A stretch of DNA of 64,000 nt from Limimaricola pyoseonensis (GTDB lineage: Bacteria; Pseudomonadota; Alphaproteobacteria; Rhodobacterales; Rhodobacteraceae): the NCBI RefSeq assembly GCF_900102015.1, contig NZ_FNAT01000004.1, positions 246,443-310,442 of the forward strand, given 5' to 3'. Of the stretch, positions 1 to 7,885 are shown piece by piece (positions within the stretch are counted from its first letter, which is position 1; every line of letters begins with the position of its first letter). A program made the translations under genes and the position numbers. Under the pieces are notes generated by a model. That model did not search any database and had not been told where the DNA came from. It was given only the letters and a program-made list of their open reading frames with translations.

Positions 1-191
1 CGGGTGATCTGCCCCTCGTCGGGCCGCTCGAGCCCGGCCATCATGTTGATCAGCGTCGTCTTGCCGGTGCCGTTCGGCGCCAGGATGCCGAGCGAGCGGC
101 CCGGCTCCAGCCGGAACGAGGCGCGGTCGAGGATCACCTTGCGCCTTGTGCCGGTCCAGTAGGATTTGCTGACATCGCTGAACTCGATCAT
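1..191 (-). CDS. ABC transporter ATP-binding protein, N-terminal part (cut by window edge)
   Basis: Sixty-three codons are visible, starting at ATG 191 and running off the left edge. The beginning (M-I-E-F-S-D-V-S-K-S-Y) is the usual first strand of an ABC ATPase, and a P-loop of the form APNGTGKTT follows near residue 45, so the first Gly of the Walker A consensus is Ala. The short N-terminus and the spacing resemble KpsT/CtrD-type polysaccharide-export ATPases. The family is secure; the export assignment is inference because the signature, Walker B and partner permease lie outside the window. Confidence 0.8.
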   Translation of the reverse strand, partial: MIEFSDVSKSYWTGTRRKVILDRASFRLEPGRSLGILAPNGTGKTTLINMMAGLERPDEGQIT

Positions 192-348
192 CGGCCCGTG
201 TCTTCGTGTGTTTCGGCCGTCTGCGCAAGCCGCCTTGCCCGGGAGATAGGCAGGCATTGTGGCGAAACCGCGCCGGAATCCTTGCCAAACTGCGGGAGTG
301 TTTCCCGGGTTTCAGGGCGCGGGCCCGCCGCCACGGCATGCGCCCCGT
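192..348. other. Intergenic region between ABC ATPase and nhaA
   Basis: This 157-bp stretch separates the start of the minus-strand ABC ATPase gene from the stop of nhaA. It must hold the ATPase promoter or be read through from nhaA. I see no clear sigma70 hexamers, tRNA or long inverted repeat. Confidence 0.4.
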
Positions 349-1632
349 TCATCCCGGCTGGCGGGCCACGCCGGTGGCCCAGCCCGCCGCCACCGAGAGC
401 GCGGCGGCGCCGAAGCTCAGCAGCGCGCCCATCTTGGCGGCGTCGCGCACCGGGATCTCGCCCAGCATCGCGTCGGGCGGGAAGGCGACCGAGGCGATGA
501 ACAGCGACACGGTGAAGCCGATCGCCGCGACGCAGCCGATCACGAAGAGGTCGACCACCCGCATGCCATGCGGAAGGCCCAGCCCCATCGGCCCCGCCGC
601 GATCCAGCCGAAGCCGAGGATGCCGAGCGGCTTGCCGACCAGGAGCCCCGCCAGAACCAGCCATGTCGGCGATCCGATCGAGGTGAACTCGACCCCGGCA
701 TTGGCGAGGCCGAAGAAGAACAGGATCACCTCCACCGGCAGCTTCAGCAGGTGCTCGATGTGGTTGAGCAGGTCGCGCAGGTGCCGCTCGGCGTCGGAAA
801 AGACGCCGAAGGCGCGGTCGGCATGGGGGATGGTGGGCACGATCGGCAGCAGCCCCAGCGCCGGGTGCAGCCCGGCCTGCTGGAAGCCGTACCAGCTGGC
901 CGCCCCGGCCAGCAGGTAGGGCCAGAAGGACAGCCGGTTGCGCATGAAGGTCGAGTTCGGGCGCAGCTCGCGGTGCCGGTCGAGCCGGCGCGGCAGCCAG
1001 TTGGCCAGCAGCCAGACCGCCACCGCCGCGCCCAGCGACAACAGCAGCCACACCGGCGCGAGGTCGCCCTGCGGGTAGAAGACCGCGAGGATCACCAGCC
1101 CCGCCGCGTCGTCGGCGATGGCCAGCAGCAGCAGGAAGCGCACCGCCGGGTGGCCGGCGCCGAACACCATCCGGCCCACGAGGTAGGAGAACGCGATGTC
1201 GGTCGCGGTCGGGATCGCCCAGCCGCGCGCCACGGCGTCGAAGGTGTCGGAGCCCAGAACCAGCGCCAGCCCGAGATAGACCGTCACCGGCCCGACCATG
1301 CCGCCCAGCGTCGCCACCAGCGGCGTCGCCGCCTTGCGGCCGCGCAGCGAGCCGCTGCGCAGGATCACCGCCTCCCAGACCTCCTTGGCGGCGATGGCGA
1401 AGAAGAAGGCCATGGCGACGTCGTTGACGAGGTAGTGCAGCGTCAGGCTGCGATGGGCGACCGCGCCGCTCGCGTCGTGATGCGCGTGCCCGATCGGGAA
1501 ATCATGCGCCAGTTCATAGTCGACGAAGGCGTGGTAGCTGCCTGGGTCGAGATTGGCCCAGACCAGCGCGATCGCCGCGCCGAGGACCAGCAGCAGCGAG
1601 TAGTTGGTGACGAAGCTCCAGACGCGGTACAT
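349..1632 (-). CDS. nhaA: Na+/H+ antiporter NhaA
   Basis: Predicted 427-residue inner-membrane antiporter exchanging cytoplasmic Na+ for protons, used in pH and salt homeostasis. The core NhaA motifs are visible: a WAIPTATDIAF segment with Asp145, and AIADDAAG with the adjacent Asp174-Asp175 pair that binds and transports the ion in E. coli NhaA (Asp163/164 there). About twelve hydrophobic segments are present and the length fits the family. I chose ATG 1632 because GGGGGAG precedes it and the protein then begins just before the first membrane helix; the open frame continues upstream without homologous sequence. It stands alone, divergent from a tiny plus-strand ORF. Confidence 0.95.
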   Translation of the reverse strand: MYRVWSFVTNYSLLLVLGAAIALVWANLDPGSYHAFVDYELAHDFPIGHAHHDASGAVAHRSLTLHYLVNDVAMAFFFAIAAKEVWEAVILRSGSLRGRKAATPLVATLGGMVGPVTVYLGLALVLGSDTFDAVARGWAIPTATDIAFSYLVGRMVFGAGHPAVRFLLLLAIADDAAGLVILAVFYPQGDLAPVWLLLSLGAAVAVWLLANWLPRRLDRHRELRPNSTFMRNRLSFWPYLLAGAASWYGFQQAGLHPALGLLPIVPTIPHADRAFGVFSDAERHLRDLLNHIEHLLKLPVEVILFFFGLANAGVEFTSIGSPTWLVLAGLLVGKPLGILGFGWIAAGPMGLGLPHGMRVVDLFVIGCVAAIGFTVSLFIASVAFPPDAMLGEIPVRDAAKMGALLSFGAAALSVAAGWATGVARQPG

Positions 1633-1789
1633 GCGGCTCCCCCGGACCGGCGGCCATCCTCGAAGGGTATCGCCGGCGCCGGGCTCCCGGCAACGGCGGT
1701 CGGCCGCCCAGCGGTGCCGGGCCTTGCGAACCCCATGCCGGCCTCGCGCGTTTCGCCCCCGGATACCCAAGCACGACGGGAGACACGCC

Positions 1790-1864
1790 ATGGGCAAGTT
1801 CATCAAGTATTTCGCGATCTGGAAGCTGGTCCGCAAGGTTCTGCGCCGCGGCCGGCGGGCCTGA
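1790..1864 (+). CDS. Putative 24-residue cationic miniprotein
   Basis: ATG 1790 to TGA 1864 encodes a 24-residue peptide with nine Lys/Arg and no Asp/Glu. It begins M-G-K-F-I-K-Y-F-A-I-W-K, alternating hydrophobic and basic residues as in an amphipathic helix, and ends in R-R-G-R-R-A. A GGGAG Shine-Dalgarno-like element lies 7 nt before the ATG. It sits in the gap between divergent nhaA and the glycosylase-like gene. A membrane-surface or regulatory peptide is plausible, but I know no characterised family and expression is unproven. Confidence 0.5.
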   Translation: MGKFIKYFAIWKLVRKVLRRGRRA

Positions 1865-1903
1865 GGCCTTGCGCGGGGGCGGATCGGCCATAGATGGCCG
1901 GCG

Positions 1904-2491
1904 ATGGACCAGCTGCGCGCCGATCTTTCCGCCTGCCGCCTCTGCGCCGACCGCTTCCGGGCCACCGCCACGCGGCACGAACCGCGCCCGGTGGTCTGGT
2001 TCAAGCCCGGCGCAAGGCTCCTGATCGCGAGCCAGGCGCCGGGCCTGCGCGTGCACGAGGCCGGCACCCCGTTCTGGGACCGCTCGGGCGCGCGTCTGCG
2101 CGACTGGCTCGGCATGGACGAGGAGACGTTCTACGACCGCTCGCGCGTGGCCATCGTGCCGATGGCCTTCTGCTTTCCCGGCTACGATGCCAAGGGCTCG
2201 GACCTGCCGCCGCCGGCGATCTGCGCGCGGGTCTGGCGCGACAAGGTCCTGTCCGAACTCACCGACATCCGCCTCACCGTGCTGATCGGCGGCGCGGCGA
2301 TGAACTGGCATCTCGGCAAGGGCCCCGGCGTCACCGAGCGGGTGCGACGCTGGCGCGAGTTCGGCCCGGACGTCTTTCCCTTGCCACATCCGTCGTGGCG
2401 CAATACCGCGTGGCTGAAGCGCAACCCGTGGTTCGGCGAGGAGGTCCTGCCCGCCCTGAAGGCCCGGGTGCGCGAGGTGATGGAGGCATGA
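1904..2491 (+). CDS. Uracil-DNA glycosylase family protein, probable 4Fe-4S type
   Basis: 195 residues. The IASQAPG segment (41-47) followed by T-P-F-W-D-R-S-G matches motif A of the uracil-DNA glycosylase superfamily, and LPHPSWRNTAW near the C-terminus matches the HPS motif. Cys11-X2-Cys14, Cys90 and Cys107 follow the C-X2-C ... C-X16-C pattern that binds a 4Fe-4S cluster in family 4/5 enzymes. Predicted role is base excision of uracil, or a related function. An ATG at 1894 is in another frame; 1904 is the start. The stop overlaps the next gene's start as ATGA, so the two are translationally coupled. Confidence 0.85.
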   Translation: MDQLRADLSACRLCADRFRATATRHEPRPVVWFKPGARLLIASQAPGLRVHEAGTPFWDRSGARLRDWLGMDEETFYDRSRVAIVPMAFCFPGYDAKGSDLPPPAICARVWRDKVLSELTDIRLTVLIGGAAMNWHLGKGPGVTERVRRWREFGPDVFPLPHPSWRNTAWLKRNPWFGEEVLPALKARVREVMEA

Positions 2492-3273
2492 GCATGGAGA
2501 CCGGTCTGGATCTGGCCGACGCGGCGATGGCGCGCGATCCCGAGGACGACGCGGCGCGGCTGCGCTATTACGGGCGGCTGGCGGATGCCGAGCTCTACAT
2601 GCTGCTCTCGGAAGAGGCGGGCGAGGACGACGTCACGCCGGTGCTGATCGAGGAGGCGGGCCAGTCCTACGCCGTGGCCTTCGACAGCGAGGAGCGGCTC
2701 TCGGACTACGCGGGCGGGCTGGCCTACCACGCCGCCGTGCCGGGCCGGGCGCTGGCGCAGATCCTCGCGGGGCAGGGGATCGGTCTCGCTCTCAACCCGC
2801 GCGTCGCGCCCTCGGCGCGGCTGCTGCCGCCCGAGGCGCTGGAGTGGCTGGCCGAGACGCTGACCCATGCGCCGCAGGAGGCGGCCGAGCGCCCGGTCGC
2901 GGTGAACCCGCCCAGGGACTTCCCCGAGGCCCTGCTCGCCGCGCTGGACGAGAAGCTCACCTCCGCGCGCGGTCTGGCGCGCGAGGCCTTCCTCGTGCGG
3001 GTCGAATATGCCAACGGTCGCGAGGCGCCGCTCCTGGCCTTCCTCGACCCCGCGCCCAATGCCGAGAAGGGCCTCGCCGTCGCGGTGGGCGAGGCGCTGA
3101 CCTTCTCGGGGCTGGAGGAGGAGGCGCTCGACGTGACCTTCCTGTCGGGCGATGCCGAGATCGCGCGCCGCATCGCCAAGGTGGGCCTGCGGCTCAAGCT
3201 GCCGCAGCCGCATGTCGCGCCCGGCCCCAAGGCGCCCGGCTCCGACCCCGAGAAGCCGCCGCGCCTGCACTGA
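2488..3273 (+). CDS. SseB family protein
   Basis: 261 residues, soluble and strongly acidic at the N-terminus (D-P-E-D-D, E-E-A-G-E-D-D). The arrangement of an N-terminal SseB domain (a strand-rich segment around residues 40-90, including Y-A-V-A-F-D-S-E-E-R-L) and a C-terminal half with L-L-A-F-L-D-P resembles SseB/DUF1444-like proteins seen across Rhodobacterales. No signal peptide or membrane helix. ATG 2488 overlaps the glycosylase stop by four bases (ATGA), so it is probably co-translated. The biochemical role of this family outside Salmonella is not known. Confidence 0.75.
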   Translation: MSMETGLDLADAAMARDPEDDAARLRYYGRLADAELYMLLSEEAGEDDVTPVLIEEAGQSYAVAFDSEERLSDYAGGLAYHAAVPGRALAQILAGQGIGLALNPRVAPSARLLPPEALEWLAETLTHAPQEAAERPVAVNPPRDFPEALLAALDEKLTSARGLAREAFLVRVEYANGREAPLLAFLDPAPNAEKGLAVAVGEALTFSGLEEEALDVTFLSGDAEIARRIAKVGLRLKLPQPHVAPGPKAPGSDPEKPPRLH

Positions 3274-3312
3274 GGCGGCGCAGGGCCTACTTTACTCCGC
3301 AAATACTCAAAC

Positions 3313-3334
3313 CCGGCCGCCGCCGCGCGGCCGG
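3313..3334. terminator. GC-rich hairpin between convergent genes, possible terminator
   Basis: Perfect 8-bp inverted repeat CCGGCCGC / GCGGCCGG with a 6-nt loop, lying in the 63-bp gap between the convergent sseB-like and dehydrogenase genes. On the minus strand it is followed by GGGTTTGAGTATTTG, which has a short T cluster but no true U-tract. A bidirectional terminator is plausible. Confidence 0.5.
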
Positions 3335-3336
3335 TC

Positions 3337-4266
3337 TCAGTAGCCGCGCCTGCGATCCACAAGATGCAGCAGCGGCTCGCCCGCCTCCGACCGCCTGACA
3401 TTCTCGGCGATCACCTTGGCGGCGGTCTCGGGCCGGGTCTCCGACGCCACGTGCGGCGTCACGGTGACGCGCGGATGCGCCCAGTAGGGATGGTCGTCGG
3501 GCAGCGGCTCGGTGCGGAACACGTCGAGCGTCGCGTGGCCGATCTGGCCGTCGTCGAGCGCCGCGAGCAGCGCGTCGTCGTCGATCAGCGCGCCGCGGCC
3601 GGGGTTGATCAGCGCAGCCCCGCGGGCGGGCAGGGCGAGGCGCTCGGCGTTCATCAGGTTCTCGGTCTCGGCGGTGAGCGGCAAGAGCGTCACCACGATC
3701 TCGGCGCCCGAGAGCGCCTCGCGCAGCCCCTCGGGCCCCGACAGGCAGCGCAGCCCGAGGATGTCGTGGCGCGAGCGGCTCCAGCCGGTCACCGGAAAGC
3801 CCAGATCGGCCAGCGCGATGGCGCAGGTCTCGCCCAGCGCGCCGAGCCCCAGCACCGTGACCGGCCGGTCGGAGGCCAGCGGCGGCGCGACCTGCCGCCA
3901 TTCGCGGCCCGGGTTCGCGATGTGCCGGTCCATGCCGAGATGATGCCGCAGCACGTGGCCCGCGACGTATTCGGTCATGCCGCGCTCCAGCCCGTCATCG
4001 ACCATGCGCGTCAGCGGCTGGGTCAGCGTCTCGTTGCCGACGATGGTCTCGACCCCGGCCCAGAGGCTGAGCACGGCGCGGGCGCGGGTGTAGGGGCGGA
4101 AATCGCGCAGGGCGTCGTTCGGCGCGAAGACGATGTAGTCCACCTCCTCTGGCGCGGCCTCGCGGGTGAGGCGGGCCTTGACCCCGGCCTCCTTCAGCGC
4201 GGCGGGCAGCACTTCGGCGTAGTCGGCCCAGCGGGCCTCGGGGGCGGAGAACAGGATCGTCGTCAT
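3337..4266 (-). CDS. ghrA: Glyoxylate/hydroxypyruvate reductase A-type D-2-hydroxyacid dehydrogenase
   Basis: 309 residues. The Rossmann motif VTVLGLGALG, then INPGRGAL (catalytic Arg), LDVFRTEPLP (Glu) and TPHVAS (His) mark an NAD(P)-dependent D-2-hydroxyacid dehydrogenase; the short N-terminus and overall pattern are those of the GhrA subgroup, which reduces glyoxylate to glycolate and hydroxypyruvate to D-glycerate. Cytosolic. ATG 4266 begins M-T-T-I-L-F-S-A. The start lies 7 bp beyond the rodA stop (4274) in the direction of transcription, so it can be read as the last gene of the cell-shape operon. Substrate preference is by family only. Confidence 0.85.
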   Translation of the reverse strand: MTTILFSAPEARWADYAEVLPAALKEAGVKARLTREAAPEEVDYIVFAPNDALRDFRPYTRARAVLSLWAGVETIVGNETLTQPLTRMVDDGLERGMTEYVAGHVLRHHLGMDRHIANPGREWRQVAPPLASDRPVTVLGLGALGETCAIALADLGFPVTGWSRSRHDILGLRCLSGPEGLREALSGAEIVVTLLPLTAETENLMNAERLALPARGAALINPGRGALIDDDALLAALDDGQIGHATLDVFRTEPLPDDHPYWAHPRVTVTPHVASETRPETAAKVIAENVRRSEAGEPLLHLVDRRRGY

Positions 4267-4273
4267 GGGCACC

Positions 4274-5413
4274 TCAGCGCGGCTTGTGGACATGGGCGCT
4301 CTGCACGATGCCGAAGGCCAGCAGCAGGACCAGCATCGCCGAACCGCCATAGCTGACCATGGGCAGCGGCACGCCGACAACCGGGGCGAGGCCCATCACC
4401 ATCGACATGTTGACCGCGAAGAACAGGAAGAAGGTCATCGCGATGCCCAGCGTCACCAGCGCGGCGAAGCGGTCGCGGTTGCCGATCGCCGAGACGAGGC
4501 AGAACAGGCAGATCAGCGCGTAGAGCCCGAGCAGGGTCGAGGCGCCGACGAAGCCGAACTCCTCGGCCAGCGTGGTGAAGATGAAGTCGGTGTGCTTCTC
4601 GGGCAGGAAGTTCAGCCGCGACTGCGTGCCCTGCATGAAGCCGCGCCCTGTCCAGCCGCCCGAGCCGAGCGCGATCTTGGCCTGGGTGATGTGGTAGCCC
4701 GCGCCCAGCGGGTCGTTCGAGGGGTCGATGAAGGTGTCGATGCGGCGGTACTGGTAGTCCTTCAGAAGCTGCCACGACGTGCCGCGCGAGGCGAAGACGG
4801 CGTAGACGGTGCCGACGCCGGCGGCGATCACGGTCAGGAAGTAGCCCCAGTGCACGCCGGCCGCGAACATCACCGTCGCGCCGCCGATCAGCAAGAGCAG
4901 CGCGGTGCCGAGATCGGGCTGGGCCAGCGTCAGCATGGTCGGCGCGACGATCAGACCGACCGGCAGCAGCACCCAGAAGGGATGCGAGGTCTTCCTGAGC
5001 GGCAGCCAGTCGTAATAGGCGGCCAAGAGCATCACCAGCGCCACCTTCATCAGCTCCGAGGGCTGCAGCCTGAGCGGGCCGAGATCGATCCAGCGCTGGG
5101 CGCCCATGCCGACCTCGCCCACGAGATCGACCGCGACCAAGAGCGCCAGCGAGCCGGCATAGCCCAGAAGCGCCATGTTGCGCCAGAACCAGATCGGCAC
5201 CATCGCCACGACGATCATCGCCACGAGGCCGACGCCGAAGCGCTTGATCTGCGGCATCATCCAGCGCGCGCTCTCGCCGCCGGCGACCGAGTAGAGCATC
5301 AGGAAGCCGAACCCCGCTACCGCGCAGAGCAGCACGATCACCGGCCAGTTCAGGTAGAGCAGCTTGCGCGGCCCGCTCGGCACGTATTTGGCGTTGGTCT
5401 CGAGATAGCTCAT
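4274..5413 (-). CDS. rodA: Rod-shape peptidoglycan polymerase RodA
   Basis: 379-residue SEDS-family membrane protein with about ten hydrophobic segments. It polymerises lipid II into glycan strands in the elongasome together with PBP2. The family signatures QRWIDLGPLRLQPSE and the C-terminal VGVPLPMVSYGGSAML loop are present. The ATG (5413) follows the mrdA stop after one base (TGACATG), so translation is coupled to the transpeptidase partner, as expected for the obligate RodA-PBP2 pair. Confidence 0.96.
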   Translation of the reverse strand: MSYLETNAKYVPSGPRKLLYLNWPVIVLLCAVAGFGFLMLYSVAGGESARWMMPQIKRFGVGLVAMIVVAMVPIWFWRNMALLGYAGSLALLVAVDLVGEVGMGAQRWIDLGPLRLQPSELMKVALVMLLAAYYDWLPLRKTSHPFWVLLPVGLIVAPTMLTLAQPDLGTALLLLIGGATVMFAAGVHWGYFLTVIAAGVGTVYAVFASRGTSWQLLKDYQYRRIDTFIDPSNDPLGAGYHITQAKIALGSGGWTGRGFMQGTQSRLNFLPEKHTDFIFTTLAEEFGFVGASTLLGLYALICLFCLVSAIGNRDRFAALVTLGIAMTFFLFFAVNMSMVMGLAPVVGVPLPMVSYGGSAMLVLLLAFGIVQSAHVHKPR

Positions 5414-5414
5414 G

Positions 5415-7355
5415 TCAGGCCCGGTCCGATCCGCCGGCATGGCGCGCGACGCGGTTCTCGATGCGCTTCTGCTGCTCGGCGATCTGGTCGCGCAGGTTCG
5501 AGGGGTAGGCCTCGAGCGGCGGCGGACCGCCATAGAGCGCCTGCAGCGTCACGTCGCGCGCGATCGGTGCGGCCACGGAAGAGCCGCCGCCGCCATGCTC
5601 GACCACCACCGCCACGGCGTAGCGCGGGTTCTCGGCGGGCGCGAAGTTGACCCACAGCGCGTGGTCGCGCCGTTCCCAGGGCAGGTCGGCGTTCGAGGTG
5701 ACGCCGCGGGCGCGCTCCTCGGCGGTGATGCGGCGCACCTGGCTGGTGCCCGACTTGCCGGACATCTGCATCCCCTCGGCGGTGATGCGCGCGCCGAAGC
5801 CGGTGCCGCGGGCCGCGTTCGAGACGTCGAACATGGCGGCGCGCACCCGGCGCAGGAAGTTCTCGTTCAGCCCCATCGGCTCGCCCGCGCCGGAGGGCTG
5901 GATCTCGCCGCCGATCGAATGCACCAGCCGCGGCCGCACGTCGCGCCCGGTGGCCAGCCGCGCCGTCATGACGGCGAGCTGCAGGGGCGTGGCCAGCACG
6001 TAGCCCTGGCCGATCGAGGCGTTGACCGTGTCGCCGATGCGCCAGGCCTCGTCGTAGCGGTCGCGCTTCCAGGCGCGGTCGGGGGCGACGCCGGCGCTGA
6101 CCGCCGACATCGGCACGTCGTGCTCGACCCCGATGCCGAGCCGGCGCGCCATCTCGGCGATGCGGTCGATGCCGATCTTCTGGCTGACCTCGTAGTAGTA
6201 GACGTCGCAGCTTTCCTGCAGCGAGCGGTGCATGTTGACGTTGCCGTGCCCGCCGCGCCGCCAGCAGTGGAAACGGGTGCCGCCGACCTCGGTGTAGCCG
6301 GGGCAGTACTCGGTGTCCTCGGGGCCGACGAGGCCCGATTCCAGCGCCGCCATCGCCACCACCATCTTGAAGGTCGAGCCGGGCGGGTAGGCGCCCTGCA
6401 CGGTCTTGGCCGAGAGCGGGCGGTACTTGTTCTCGTTGAGCGCGCGCCAGTCGCTGCTCGAGATGCCGCGCACGAAGAGGTTGGGGTCGAAGGTCGGGGC
6501 GGAGGCGACGGCGCGCAGGTCGCCGGTCTCGAGGTCGATCACCACCGCCGAGGCGCTCTCGCCCTCGAGCCGGGCCTCGGCATAGGCCTGCAGCGCGCTG
6601 TCGATGGTGAGCTGGATGTCGGCGCCGGACTTGCCCTCCTCGCGGTCGATCTCGCGCATCACCCGGCCGGCGGCGTTGACCTCGATCCGCTTGGTGCCGG
6701 CGCTGCCCCTCAGCGCCTCCTCGTATTTCGCCTCCACGCCGGTCTTGCCGATCTGGAAGCGCGGGATCTGCAAAAGCGGGTCGGGGTCGGTCATCTTCGA
6801 CAGGTCGTAGTCCGACACCGGGCCGACATAGCCCACCACATGCGCGGTGTCCGAGCCGCGCGGGTAGTGCCGCGACAGGCCGACCTCGGCGGTGATGCCG
6901 GGCAGGGCGGGGGTGTTGACCGTGACCTTGGCGACCTCCTCCCACGGCACGCGCTCGGCCACCGTCACCGGCACGAAGGCCGAGCGGCGGTACATCTCTT
7001 CCTTGACCCGCTCGATCGCGCCCTCGGGCAGGCGGATCAGCCGCGACAGCCGCTCGAGCGTGTCGTCGACGTCGCCGGCCTCCTCGCGGGTGATGACGAT
7101 GCGGTAGTTCTGCTCGTTCACCGCCAGCGGCACGCCGTTGCGGTCGAAGATCAGCCCGCGCCCCGGCGGGATCAGCCGCATGTTGATGCGGTTCTCCTCG
7201 GCGAGGTTGCGGTAGATCTCGCCCTCGTCGACCTGCATGGCGCGCATTCGCCAGCCCAGCACGCCGATCATGCCGAGCTGGGCCGCGCCCACGACCAGCG
7301 CGCGGCGACCGATCAGGCGGTTGCTTTCCTCGGTTTCCCTCGGCGGTCGTCTCAT
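5415..7355 (-). CDS. mrdA: Penicillin-binding protein 2 (elongation-specific transpeptidase)
   Basis: 646 residues with one N-terminal membrane anchor (about residues 15-35), a pedestal domain beginning with R-L-I-P-P-G-R-G-L-I-F-D-R-N-G, and a transpeptidase domain. The nucleophile is Ser327 in the SxxK motif S-T-F-K; the KTG box appears as K-S-G-T-S. It crosslinks peptidoglycan during side-wall growth. The ATG overlaps the mreD stop (ATGA at 7352-7355). Length and architecture are normal for alphaproteobacterial MrdA. Confidence 0.97.
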   Translation of the reverse strand: MRRPPRETEESNRLIGRRALVVGAAQLGMIGVLGWRMRAMQVDEGEIYRNLAEENRINMRLIPPGRGLIFDRNGVPLAVNEQNYRIVITREEAGDVDDTLERLSRLIRLPEGAIERVKEEMYRRSAFVPVTVAERVPWEEVAKVTVNTPALPGITAEVGLSRHYPRGSDTAHVVGYVGPVSDYDLSKMTDPDPLLQIPRFQIGKTGVEAKYEEALRGSAGTKRIEVNAAGRVMREIDREEGKSGADIQLTIDSALQAYAEARLEGESASAVVIDLETGDLRAVASAPTFDPNLFVRGISSSDWRALNENKYRPLSAKTVQGAYPPGSTFKMVVAMAALESGLVGPEDTEYCPGYTEVGGTRFHCWRRGGHGNVNMHRSLQESCDVYYYEVSQKIGIDRIAEMARRLGIGVEHDVPMSAVSAGVAPDRAWKRDRYDEAWRIGDTVNASIGQGYVLATPLQLAVMTARLATGRDVRPRLVHSIGGEIQPSGAGEPMGLNENFLRRVRAAMFDVSNAARGTGFGARITAEGMQMSGKSGTSQVRRITAEERARGVTSNADLPWERRDHALWVNFAPAENPRYAVAVVVEHGGGGSSVAAPIARDVTLQALYGGPPPLEAYPSNLRDQIAEQQKRIENRVARHAGGSDRA

Positions 7356-7885
7356 GCGCGGATCCTCCGTGTCTCGGGCCGGCCGGCGAAGCCGAGGCCG
7401 AACAGCCAGCGCGCGGCCAGCACGACGAGCGGGTAGGCCAGCACCGTCGCCGCGGCCTGGCTGGCCAGAAGCAGCGCCGGCGGCGGCGGCAGCAGCGTCA
7501 GCCACAGCACCGCCGCGACCCCGCCCAGCACCGCCACCGTGGCCAGCGCCGCGGCCAGCCACTCGGCCAGGAACCCGCCCGAGCGCAGCCGGGCGTGGCG
7601 GCGGCGCAGCGCCTCGGTGACCAGCACCACCAGCGCCGCCTCGAGCCCCGGCGGGCGCTGCAGCAGCATGTCGGCCAGAAGCTGCAGCCCGGCCACCAGC
7701 CAGACCGGCGCCAGCGCCGGGCGGCGGATGCACCAGGCCAGCGTCGCGGCCAGGAGCAGGTCGGGCCCGGCCCAGACCGGCGGCAGCGTGTCGAGCGGCA
7801 GGAGCCGCAACAGCATCAGCACCAGCGCGAGGCCCAGGAAACCGGCCCGGCCGATCCAGAGCGCGGCGCGGGTCTGGCTAGCCAT
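7352..7885 (-). CDS. mreD: Rod shape-determining protein MreD
   Basis: 177-residue hydrophobic protein with five or six predicted membrane helices, poorly conserved in sequence as MreD usually is, but fixed by its position between mreC and mrdA. I prefer ATG 7885 (M-A-S-Q-T-R), which overlaps the end of mreC by 8 nt; an upstream ATG at 7900 would add M-R-S-P-P. It links cytoplasmic MreB and periplasmic MreC to the RodA/PBP2 synthase. Confidence 0.9.
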   Translation of the reverse strand: MASQTRAALWIGRAGFLGLALVLMLLRLLPLDTLPPVWAGPDLLLAATLAWCIRRPALAPVWLVAGLQLLADMLLQRPPGLEAALVVLVTEALRRRHARLRSGGFLAEWLAAALATVAVLGGVAAVLWLTLLPPPPALLLASQAAATVLAYPLVVLAARWLFGLGFAGRPETRRIRA

